Origin: Hirudo medicinalis | Lineage: Eukaryota > Annelida > Clitellata > Hirudinida > Hirudinidae | NCBI GenBank assembly: GCA_011800805.1 | Contig: MPNW01001479.1 | Coordinates: 27,922-44,923 of the forward strand | Length of the DNA: 17,002 nucleotides | Reading direction: 5' to 3' | Translations under genes and position numbers: made by a program | Shown here: positions 8,886 through 17,002 of the stretch, one piece after another | Layout: every line of letters starts with the position of its first letter | Numbering within the stretch: the first letter of the stretch is position 1 | Notes under the pieces: model-generated | The model's input: only the letters and a program-made list of their open reading frames with translations | Database searches by the model: none | Told to the model about the DNA's origin: nothing

Positions 8886-11430
8886 GGTCAGATGAAGACA
8901 TATTCGTCATGAAACTGAAGTTGATCAATTGTTAGCAGTATTTTACAAACAAAATCTATTTTAAAGCTCAGCAAACGCTAATATATTTATGCTCAAATGT
9001 CCAACTCTCGCTCCTCACAAAGACTCCTGTCATCAGTGACAGTCTATCACGATTTATCTCCATGTCATCCAAGTACATCTCTCTGCAAATCACCATTGAT
9101 TTCAAAGAGCCACCCAGCCGACGACCAACAACCATCTAAAACCCGACAACATCAAAACAAAGGAGATACAACAAGAGTCTTTGGAAAAGTCACAAATGAG
9201 AGTAAAAGAACAAAAAAGTGAACATCACGACCGCAATGCGTGTCGAGCGCCTTGGATACTAATTCAGGTCTCGCTGGGTGACCCGCTTATAATTAGCCCG
9301 CGGATTTACTGCTTTACACCGACTGACCTCTAAACTCTGCCACGATAGGCTCCTGATTGAGGACCTAGATTCTGACTTGTTCCATTATTCTGGCAGCAAT
9401 AAAAGTTCAATCGAAGACGAGCTAGTCTTCTTTCGTCCCGTTGTGTGTCATTGTGTGACCGCTCGCCTGTCTTTCTGCTAATTCTTTTCATTTCTACAGT
9501 TGAATGACCCTCTCTCAGAGAATGAGCTTTTCATTTGTTTCTCATTTGATTCATCGTCGCTCGGCATTTCGCAGATAAAAAAGAAGGTGCCATGACGATC
9601 CCGAGCAGGTGAAGCATCGATCTGCCCGACGCCTTTCAGACGGAAGTGATGAACGATCACAAGAAAATGCGTCAAGCATTCTCTAATGGTTTAAGAGGCG
9701 CTTAATGCTCGTGACATTTTATCGTGATATCGAGTGATCGAGTCCCATACGCCAGACGACATCTGGATTTGATTGAATTTGTCAAAAAAAGTTTTTCCTT
9801 TGATCCGATCCGGCGCTACAGAAAGAGTCGAGTTTTATGGCTTTTTTCAATGAAAACCAGAAGCTACACATCTCGAAAGAAGCTAATGTTTCTAATAATC
9901 TCTAAATCCACACATATCAGACCTTACTCTCACTTTTAGTTACACACGATGTCGGATGGACAGATGAATTAATGGATGTTAGTGTAGGTACATTACATCA
10001 AGAAGTCATAAAACCATGGCTGAAATTTGTAATCTTTAGGTGGTCTTAACTTCAAAGTACATTTGATCATCAGAAACCCGAAGATTCGAGTGCTTTCAAC
10101 ATTTGAAGAGGCTGATTTGATGGATGACAATGACAAGCCTGTCCCCAAAGGTTCGATTCCCAATAATTTCCACTGCCAGTTTATGTTCCTACATCATTTT
10201 GTCTGAATTAAAGGCCAGAGGCAGTTCCAGCTTATTTCGGAGAAGAGCAGAGTGGTTGTTAAGTTATAAAGTCGGCTATGTTGTCTGAATTAATTTTCTC
10301 TTTTATCACTTTCAAAATTGGAAATTGAGTTAGGAAAGAAGCCCACGAATACTTTTTTTCCAAGCACTTGCCTCGAGTCGTGTCTAAATCCCAGGACATC
10401 AAAAAACAAGACCCCAACGCACCTAAATTAAAGAAAAAATAATATCGAGCCTCATCACCTTGGCTGAGTCAGACTTCTTCGTCAGCTTTCCTCTCCAAAC
10501 TGTTGAAAGCAGGATGGAAAGAGAGCCGGCCCATTCCAATAACTGAAATAGCAGGCCAATACAATGCGTGTCGAGCTATAAAAGGAATTAATAGAACATT
10601 CACAGGTAATGAAATCAACATGAAGCTTTTGTCGGACGACTTTTGATTGTCCGCATTTATTAGTCCCCTAAATTTTCCGAGGCGTGGACCTTGTTTGCCG
10701 GGCTCGTTCCGGGTTGAGGTTCTGATGTGATTTTTAAATGGCTCTTTCAGATGGATCTCGCGCGACAAAAATAAACTTTAAAGTCAAACGTATAAACATA
10801 CAAACAAAATACAAAAACAAAGCTAAAATCTCAGGAATCTATTTCAATACGACAGTCACAAAGAGACATTAACCAAGTTTAAGAGGTAGTACAGCATTGA
10901 GGCATGCGTCTAGTTTTTAATAAACACATTAAACCAAAGTCTTTTAGAAGTCCTAAACAAATGCCAGGTCGCTTTTATGTCCGGGCTTTCCTAAATGAGA
11001 AAAGGAGAGGTCCGGGGTGGGAGAAGGGCTGTTTTTCTGGGGGTGGCGGCGGTTGAACGGCGGGCAGGGGTCCGAGGCCGTTGGGAGCGGAAAGAGTAGG
11101 AAAAGAATGATCGGTTTTTTTTTTTCTGGGAGAATTTATATCCGCCCCAATCCCGTCTGGAAGAACCCGCTCCGTTGTTGAGAAAAGAGAAATTAAGTCT
11201 AACCTTAATGTATGACCCCGGTCGCCTTGACGACGATACGCGCCGACAATAAAAGCGAACGCGTTGGAAATACACAAAATCAGGGGGGCTGGCAGGAGAC
11301 AATTTTAACCCAGGGAGGAGAGGGGGGGAGGAAGGACGGAGGGATTGAAATCACGGGGAGGATTATGAGGAAGATCTTCACAGCTGATGGAATGGTTGAC
11401 TGCTCGACGAGTTTTGAATAAATTATTAAT
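8886..11430. other. Main non-repetitive block of the intron (candidate enhancer region): no gene seen
   Basis: About 2.5 kb almost free of microsatellites, in sharp contrast to its surroundings. It contains an Abd-B-type site (9834-9841), two CAATAAAAG sites (about 9396 and 11248), a 15-bp motif present twice (9234 and 10562), the second followed by TATAAAAGG, and a GC-rich part (10980-11365) with G-runs. Frames up to about 100 codons exist on both strands but none has a recognisable domain or codon character. Confidence 0.45.
10556..10585 (+). promoter_or_regulatory. CCAAT and TATAAAAGG cluster inside the intron
   Basis: CCAAT at 10556-10560 and a strong TATA-box match TATAAAAGG at 10577-10585 on the + strand, antisense to Post2. 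CCAAT is closer to the TATA than usual. No downstream reading frame supports a protein product, so a transcript from here would be non-coding. Confidence 0.25.
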
Positions 11431-11440
11431 TATTCTCATC

Positions 11441-11477
11441 AATTATTATTATTATTATTAATTAATAATTTTTTATT
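11441..11477. repeat. (ATT)n short AT-rich tract
   Basis: A few ATT units followed by ATTAATTAATAATTTTTTATT. Confidence 0.8.
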
Positions 11478-11758
11478 CTGAGTTAACTAAGAAAATGGAC
11501 AAATTCGAGTCTCCAGAATGTAAATTGCTTGTGATCTGAGTGCTATTTTCAGGAATGTCATTTCAACTTTTCTCTTGGCCGGGGGAGGGCAAACCCTGGT
11601 TCAACCCGATGAGATGACCCCCATTCGGCCCCACCCCAGGATAAATATTGTCCCTGCTTATTTTCATGGATAATATGTGTTTTTTGCTGATAATTTACAG
11701 GTATTAAATTAAATTATTTAAATGCTAAGTAATGGGCTTTGTCTTAGCCGCTTGTTTT

Positions 11759-11816
11759 CAACAACAAATCCTGTTGTTGTTGTTGTTGTTGTTGTTGTTT
11801 TGTTTTGTTTTGTTTG
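11759..11816. repeat. (TTG)n/(TTTTG)n tract with adjoining inverted CAACAACA
   Basis: TTG units at 11773-11799, then TTTTG units. CAACAACA at 11759-11766 is complementary to the start of the array across a 5-base loop. Confidence 0.88.
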
Positions 11817-12215
11817 TAACTGTCGAAATACAATCCGAACAGCCATGACATGTGTATTTATGGCAATCGTTAAACAATTAAGAAATGCTAAATAATGTGA
11901 TTAGAGAATATTATTAATATGTGATTATACTATAATTGATTTCGTCAAATTATTGAATAATTATATTGTAATTAATATATAATCAAACAATATAATTGAT
12001 TTCGAGAAATTATTAATTGCAATTAAGTTAATTCAAAACGATCCTCTTTTCGAGCACCACGCACAGAGCGCACTTTTCAGCAGACGTCTGACGAACCATT
12101 CAGAAATATTGAAAAATGATTTTCTTCATATTTTTGTTATTTAAAACAATTTTTAAAAGTCATTGAGTGATCAAATGGTTTAATGATGACCAGATGTGAT
12201 GAATTGAACTGGCTA
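11817..12215. other. Intron: AT-rich stretch with a 60-bp spaced repeat
   Basis: No gene is seen. TATAATTGATTTCG followed by AAATTATT occurs at 11931-11954 and at 11991-12014, exactly 60 bases apart, with two mismatches over 24 bases. An Abd-B-type TTTATGGC lies at 11857-11864. Confidence 0.6.
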
Positions 12216-12300
12216 ATTGTTGTTGTTGATTTGTTGAGTCGTTGTTGAATTGTTGAGTTGTTGATGTTGAATTGTTGAGTCGTTGTTGAATTGTTGAGCT
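12216..12300. repeat. Degenerate TTG-rich repeat (GAGTCGTTGTTGAATTGTTGAG)
   Basis: GTCGTTGTTGAATTGTTGAG occurs at about 12238 and 12279, linked by similar TTGTTGAT units. Confidence 0.8.
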
Positions 12301-12348
12301 AATGCTACCGTCGATAGATGACATTGCAGGTTCACATTGAATGCATTT

Positions 12349-12364
12349 TAAATTAATTAATTTA
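12349..12364. repeat. 16-bp perfect palindrome TAAATTAATTAATTTA
   Basis: Self-complementary over all 16 bases and built of overlapping TAAT/ATTA cores. It lies about 195 bases inside the intron from the donor and could bind paired homeodomains. Confidence 0.75.
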
Positions 12365-12549
12365 CAATTAATGCTTTCTGAATTACATTTTTCATTTCGT
12401 AATTCCTTATTAAACTAGTCATTTATTGCTTAATAAATATCAGAACCAAAAATTTCCACCTCACAAATATTAAAATTTCAGGGCAGACAAAGAAACAAAA
12501 TGAAAAATAATAACAAATACAAACGATTCCAGATTGAAATGTCGAAAGC

Positions 12550-12562
12550 AAACCCTACCTGA
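12550..12562 (-). promoter_or_regulatory. Post2: 5' splice site (donor) of exon 1
   Basis: On the minus strand the sequence reads TTCAG|GTAGGG, with the exon ending at 12559. CAG|GT plus A at +3 and G at +5 is a good U1 match. The reading frame continues past it for 29 residues of hydrophobic, AT-rich codons (GRVCFRHFN...), which look like intron. Confidence 0.8.
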
Positions 12563-13114
12563 ATGGTGGGCACCGACGTCGGCAATGTAACTGCCCAGGG
12601 GGTCAGAGTCGAACCTGGGCGGCATGGCTAGGTCCGTGAGGAGACTTCTTCCACCGATGCCAGAACCGGGACTAGTTTGGTGGTGCCCGTAAAGATCGGG
12701 GTAAAAAGAGAGGTTCCGATGACTGGCGGCAGCTGCCTGCAGTTGATTCAGAGGATTGAACTGGTGCTGTAGAAAGTCGGCCCCCGTCCCGAACGAACCG
12801 TAGGGAGAATGGGGCAGACCCGGAGGCCCCGTTACCCCGTGGAGAGATGACGAGTAGGGAGAGAAGTTGCTGACGCATCCGTTCCTCTGCCCGCTGATAC
12901 CCGGAGGTGGCGGCGGCAATGGCGGGGGATCAGGGGGCTGGTAATTCCAGCCGTTGAACAACCTGCGGTGGTCCGGTGGGGGTACTTGTGGCTGATGATG
13001 AGGATGAGATGAGGGGTTGTGGTGAGAGGAGCCGCCCCCTGTAACCAGGCCCTGGTAGGCCGACATGTTGGATCGGGTGGGTAGTAGACCCAAACTGCTG
13101 CTCGATGGCTCCAT
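12559..13114 (-). CDS. Post2: Posterior Hox protein, Post2-like: coding exon 1 (N-terminal region)
   Basis: This exon encodes residues 1-185, the transactivation half of the homeodomain protein whose second exon is at 1933-1593. It is low-complexity as in many Hox N-termini: Ser-rich start, His-rich 31-40, Pro-rich 60-71, Ser/Gly/Tyr-rich middle, an NQLQAAAAS patch near 122-131, and a less biased end (SLLTDLAMPPRFDSDPLG, then SYIADVGAHHS). No YPWM hexapeptide is visible, as expected for posterior Hox proteins; one Trp sits at residue 56 (NGWNYQPP). Composition is far more GC-rich than the flanks and shows no frame breaks. The exon ends at CAG|GTAGGG, leaving one base, which matches the phase of the homeobox exon. 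The start at 13114 is the first in-frame ATG (context CCCAATGG). Met17 (13066, A at -3) is an alternative, and the frame stays open upstream to 13237. Linkage to exon 2 is inferred from phase, strand and family architecture. Confidence 0.82.
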
Positions 13115-13237
13115 TGGGTTGAACTCTGTCTTGCACAGAGGAAATACTTTGTCCGGTTTGAAACTTTGGTCCTCTATCTTGGCAGTTTTGGCGGCCCAAA
13201 ATGAAAGTAGCCAACTAATTGGAAAGGGTTGTTGTTT
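13115..13237 (-). other. Open in-frame leader upstream of the chosen Post2 start (5' UTR or missed coding)
   Basis: The exon 1 frame stays open from the TAA at 13240-13238 down to the ATG at 13114, 41 codons without another ATG. The last part reads KPDKVFPLCKTEFNP before MEPSSSS. If a further 5' exon existed it could be translated; a minus-strand CCTTTCCAATTAG inside it is a possible acceptor. The simplest reading is 5' UTR. Confidence 0.4.
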
Positions 13238-13557
13238 TTATTTTCAAATCGTTCAAATGGATTTTCAATGTTCGATGATCTTTGACCGGGCTGGACAAAC
13301 CATTCCAGGGATTATTTCAGGAGGTCCGACCAACTGGAGATTTATCAAAGACTCCTTAGTACGCCTGTTGATCAAAAGTAAACATTAAAAAATTATTGAA
13401 ACAATTGAAACTTTAGTGGTCGATAGCAGACGCTCCAACAAGAAAATCTCCGTTCGCGCGAAGTAACGCAGACGACTAGCGATTAAAAAAGCAGGATTTC
13501 GCTAAGCACATAACTGCAAACTATCCTTTTCAAGTCGGAAGATCACAGAAGAAAAGA

Positions 13558-13589
13558 TTCAGGTAAAAATATATTTGAAAATACCTGAA
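13558..13589. repeat. Inverted repeat TTCAGGTA...TACCTGAA
   Basis: Perfect 8-bp arms at 13558-13565 and 13582-13589 around a 16-base AT-rich loop, in the presumptive Post2 promoter region. Confidence 0.7.
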
Positions 13590-14340
13590 GTTTTGTCTAA
13601 AGTTAAAGAATTGGTAATTTGAAAATACCGAGTTCCATGTTTTTGGCGAGAACAAAACTAATTCTTGCATCCATACCTTTTCCCGCCACTCTAGCTTGGT
13701 GTCGCTCTATCAGAAGCACGGAAAACACGTCTGCTAAGAAAGATTGTCGTAACTCGGATTACACGGATGACTGAATGTTGAGTTGATGTTCTTCGTGTAA
13801 TTTGGATTACTCGGTTACTTATTTAGCGCTTCATTGATCAGTTCAGATGATTTCAACGCATTTCAAGGATTTGAAAAGTTTCCAGAGATTATTTCTTGGA
13901 TTCATTATTTGTTATCGAATTCTGACTTTTATTTGTGTTTATGTTTCGATTGTAAATCTCAAAATCATTTTACTGGAAAAGCTCCTTACGACAAGAGGGT
14001 TGTGGGTGATCAATTTATGGGCGAAATGTTTGCGAGCATCGACTCGATAACTTATTAATAAATATTAATTGATAAAAATTAATTAAGCATTAATAATTAA
14101 TTATTATAATCACCACAATTGTTGGCTTTGATTTTTTAATACTCGTTGTTTGAAATAAACAATAAAATAACACGACACACGGAATGTAAATGAAGTCTTA
14201 CAAATACCTGACATAATAAATTTAACAAATTAATCCCTAAAAAGATTGCATAACAATTGTAATTAATTACTCAATAAGAATGAAAACATGCACTTCATCA
14301 TTCTACTTGTGCACTTCCTAAACACCATTTTTGTTACTGT

Positions 14341-14396
14341 TATCATCGTCATCGTCATCATCATCACCATCCTCATCATCATTATCATCATCATAA
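14341..14396. repeat. (CAT)n/(CGTCAT)n microsatellite
   Basis: ATCGTCATCGTCATCATCAT-type tract with CCT and TAT interruptions. Confidence 0.9.
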
Positions 14397-14685
14397 TTCC
14401 TGCTTGCATGTCTCTTTCACTGAAATACAGTCGACTAGTTACAATTAAGGTCCTTGAATGACCCAAGAAGGATTCTGCTTCCTCGACAAGATATATTTCA
14501 TTGAATAATACTTGTAAAGCGTTGAAAACTTATTATTATTACTGCAAATAATTCCTCATCACGTATCCTCAATTAGGCCTGCGAAAAAAACGTTTGACGA
14601 AGAGGTGAGAACCAAAACAGATTCTCGACGAAGAGGACCTGATTGATGTCGGATGATCAAAGAGGATTTAATTTGTTTTTATAAT

Positions 14686-14771
14686 TTTTCATCGAAAAAT
14701 AGAAAAAAGAAAGGTAAGAAATTTGATTTCAATCTAATTTTAATCTAATTTCTTCATTTATTCGATGAAAA
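14686..14771. repeat. Nested imperfect hairpin, 86 bases
   Basis: Perfect 11-bp outer arms TTTTCATCGAA (14686-14696) and TTCGATGAAAA (14761-14771). Inner arms AAGAAATTTGATT (14716-14728) and AATCTAATTTCTT (14742-14754) pair with one mismatch across a 13-base loop. The internal loop is asymmetric (19 versus 6 bases). Confidence 0.7.
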
Positions 14772-15902
14772 TCATCCTAAATGTTTGATCGAGCACAGAA
14801 ATCTGTAGCTTCAAAAGCTGCAAATGTACTTCTCCTCGCTATTTTTTAAGACAATTTACAAAACCTTGAGTTGTAAATGGAAATCATTACTTTGAATTTG
14901 AGAGTTCGACAGTCAAAATAAAACAATATTTCGACTCTGTTACGAAGGCAAACAAATCGAAATCATCCAAGTTAAGATCAGAAGTACTGAATAATCGACT
15001 CACCCTTGTCAGCTGTAAATTCGATCGAAAATTCTTCCAGTAGACAGTGTCAAGTTAACATATCGAATTCATTTTCTCTTATTTTCTAAGAAATAAAACT
15101 TCTCAGATCTCAGAGAGACCTCAAAGTCTCGTCAGGGTCTCCTTGCCAGAGTCTGGACTGCCTCAAATCTGCTCTTCCGATGCTCACCTCTCAGTTTCTG
15201 ATTCTCTCAAACCACAAAAAACTTGCCGAAAAACGAAAAAACAAAGCACAAAACATTCTCGAGAAATCACGATGATTATCAGACTAATCGACTGAACTCA
15301 GGGAGGTAGAAGCTCGAAAACCCTCGAGATCAAGTCTGAGAGGAGTCGTCCTTGTGGTCGTCTGACACCGCGACCAGATCTGGTTCCTTGCAAGAATGTC
15401 CCAAGTCCTTAAGCAGCTCCCTTTTCTCGTCCGCATCACTTAAAGGAGAGGAAAAAGTCCGGTATGGAAAATAGCAAGTGCTTTCCCCAGTCGCTGTGCG
15501 TGCACCGCAGGCGTCCGTGTGCTGGGGGAGGGGAGGATGGCGAATCCACACGCACACGTCTGACTCTATCCGAGCGGTCGGGTTCAGATAAGTTCAGCTC
15601 CATATATACATTTGCCCAAGCTGCATTCCAGGTCCTGATGTATGATGATGAGTCTCTGTGCGTTTCTGTCGTTCCGTGCGACGTCACGCTACGAACGCTG
15701 CACGCTGATTACAAGTTGAGGTTTGTCGTCGTAGTCGCTGGTGAATACTTGTTGGGGTATTAATGTGACTCATTAGGTAGGCATGTCAGGTGTGTGTGTC
15801 TGTGTGTGTTTTTGTGATGCAATATGTTGTCTTGTATCAGTATCACTTTACTACGGGTGTAGGTTCTATCTGGAGGCGATTTGTTATTGGTTGCAATAAA
15901 TG

Positions 15903-15903
<1 letters not shown>

Positions 15904-15933
<30 letters not shown>

Positions 15934-15938
15934 ATCGA

Positions 15939-15978
<40 letters not shown>

Positions 15979-15992
15979 GTTATTATTATTAT
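15904..15992. repeat. (ATT)n microsatellite
   Basis: ATT units broken by one ATATCGATG interruption and one GTT. The antisense frame is poly-N. Confidence 0.95.
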
Positions 15993-16064
15993 GATTGTAC
16001 GTTTGAAGGACAAACACATTCAGAGGTCGACCGTCTCATTAAGATGTTAACTTTGCTAGATCAG

Positions 16065-16096
16065 AATAATAATAATAATAATAATAACAGCAAAAC

Positions 16097-16136
<40 letters not shown>

Positions 16137-16212
16137 TTGACGGTGATGATGATGATGATGATGATAATAATAATAATAATAATAACAATGATGATTATGA
16201 TAATAACAACAA
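16065..16212. repeat. (AAT)n/(GAT)n compound microsatellite
   Basis: AAT units at 16065-16135, GAT units at 16143-16166, then AAT/AAC and GAT again. Confidence 0.95.
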
Positions 16213-16281
16213 CGACAACTGATACTTCAAAAATAATGACTCATCATTTTCCTCATGAATATTAAAATCGTGGTTCACATA

Positions 16282-16309
16282 ATTATGCATAATCATAATT
16301 ATGCATAAT
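16282..16309. repeat. Two copies of palindrome ATTATGCATAAT
   Basis: Perfect 12-bp palindromes at 16282-16293 and 16298-16309, 16 bases centre to centre. The TATGCATA core resembles POU/homeodomain composite sites. Confidence 0.75.
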
Positions 16310-16393
16310 TACCAGTCGATCAAATCAATAACTGCTGCAAATGGAGACTGACTGAGTTCATTAGCAAGATTAATTTGACTGCATTTACAAACA

Positions 16394-16609
16394 ATTATAG
16401 CTAAACATAATTACGAATAATTATGACTAAACATAATTACAAACAATTATAGCTAAACATAATTACGAATAATTATAACTAAACATAATTACGAATAATT
16501 ATGATTAAACATAATTACGAATAATTATGATTAAACATAATTACGAATAATTATGATTAAACATAATTACGAATAATTATAACTAAACATAATTACGAAT
16601 AATTATGAT
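16394..16609. repeat. 26-bp AT-rich minisatellite, eight copies
   Basis: Units start ATTATRAYTAAACATAATTA and end with CGAATA. Copies begin at 16394 and every 26 bases to 16576, with a partial ninth at 16602. Variation is confined to a few positions (AGC, GAC, AAC or GAT at bases 6-8; CAAACA in copy 2). Each unit carries a TAATTA core. Confidence 0.95.
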
Positions 16610-16610
16610 A

Positions 16611-16769
16611 AATTATAACATAATAAGGTATATTCATAATTACATTCAACAATAAGATGATTTCACGCTGATCTTTAAATATAATTACGAATAATTAAGA
16701 TTAATTATAACGTAATAACATATATTCATAATTACATTCAACATAACACAATAAAATAATTTCACGCTA
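16611..16769. repeat. Two diverged copies of a ~60-bp repeat next to the minisatellite
   Basis: AATTATAACRTAATAA, then TATATTCATAATTACATTC, then ATTTCACGCT occur in that order at 16611-16669 and 16703-16768. Copy 2 carries a small insertion. They are separated by one more TAATTACGAATAATTA piece, so the whole region 16394-16769 may be one amplified unit family. Confidence 0.8.
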
Positions 16770-16915
16770 TGATATAATATCATAATTTATTCAATGAATA
16801 ATTACAAGTTTGTGTCGGGCGGTCAGAGGAGAACACACGTGTGTCACTAAGTTCTGAAGTTGTGAGGAGCTCAAAAGAGTCGAATCGATAAGAACTTTTC
16901 AAGTGGAATCAAATC

Positions 16916-16926
16916 TTTATTATTAA

Positions 16927-17001
<75 letters not shown>

Positions 17002-17002
17002 C
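16916..17002. repeat. (ATT)n microsatellite at window end
   Basis: ATT units with one ATC, cut by the window edge. Confidence 0.95.

Larger units (their letters stand above)
13238..15903. other. 5' flank of the Post2-like gene: no second gene seen
   Basis: Mostly unique AT-rich sequence. It should hold the Post2 promoter (roughly 13240-13560), but no convincing TATA box was found on the minus strand. It contains inverted repeats at 13558-13589, 13758-13801 and 14686-14771, a CAT tract (14341-14396), and a more GC-rich, CG-containing block at about 15300-15760 that may be regulatory. Open frames here are short and unrecognised. Confidence 0.5.

Noticed and set aside
10150..10160. GGTTCGATTCC, an exact polymerase III B-box, suggesting a tRNA or tRNA-derived SINE
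   Set aside because: The flanking bases do not make a T-arm stem beyond two pairs, and no A-box or acceptor stem is found upstream.
10469..10768. 99-codon minus-strand frame
   Set aside because: No domain, no splice-site or promoter support, and composition like the neighbouring intron.
13065..13388. 107-codon + strand frame opposite Post2 exon 1
   Set aside because: Antisense shadow of exon 1 and its leader; no domain.
16394..16609. CRISPR-like regular spacing
   Set aside because: Units are contiguous with no unique spacers, in animal DNA; it is a plain minisatellite.

Overview
The window looks like animal genomic DNA, most likely from a lophotrochozoan (mollusc, annelid, brachiopod or relative). 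The evidence is one spliced posterior Hox gene, long AT-rich non-coding DNA, and very many microsatellites and short minisatellites. There are no bacterial features: no operons, no ribosome binding sites, no long unspliced genes. The exact taxon cannot be read from the sequence.

The only gene I can support is on the minus strand. It has two coding exons, 13114-12559 and 1933-1593, separated by an intron of about 10.6 kb (12558-1934). The splice junction is in phase (CAG|GTAGGG donor, CTCAG acceptor, one base carried over). The joined product is 298 residues: a Pro/His/Ser/Gly-rich N-terminal half and a complete 60-residue homeodomain at residues 193-252. The homeodomain has the signature of the lophotrochozoan posterior Hox class Post2 ([31 protein letters not shown]), a class related to Abd-B and Hox9-13. 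A candidate poly(A) signal lies about 115 bases past the stop.

Layout on the + axis: 1-1470 is 3' flank with (GAT)n, (AAT)n and (AC)n tracts and a paired nuclear-receptor half-site. 1472-1933 is the 3' UTR and the homeobox exon. 1934-12558 is the intron. Its acceptor-proximal half (1961-8890) is dominated by GGAT, GAAT, AAT/AAC, GTA, GTTT, ACTC and GTT/GTC arrays and a 25-bp minisatellite. A higher-complexity block follows at about 8890-11430, with possible regulatory sites, and then AT-rich sequence up to the donor. 12559-13237 is exon 1 and its open upstream leader. 13238-17002 is 5' flank, with inverted repeats, an 8-copy 26-bp AT-rich minisatellite rich in TAATTA cores, and (ATT)n arrays.

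I found no tRNA, rRNA, CRISPR array, intact transposon or second protein gene. Nearly all other open frames are translations of microsatellites or shadows of the two exons. I do not see a novel multi-gene system. The most interesting points are the tandem NAGNAG splice acceptor at the homeobox exon, its closeness to a GGAT microsatellite, possible Abd-B-type autoregulatory sites in the intron, a 15-bp motif shared by two intron sites (one abutting a TATA-like box), and the high repeat load in what should be a Hox locus.
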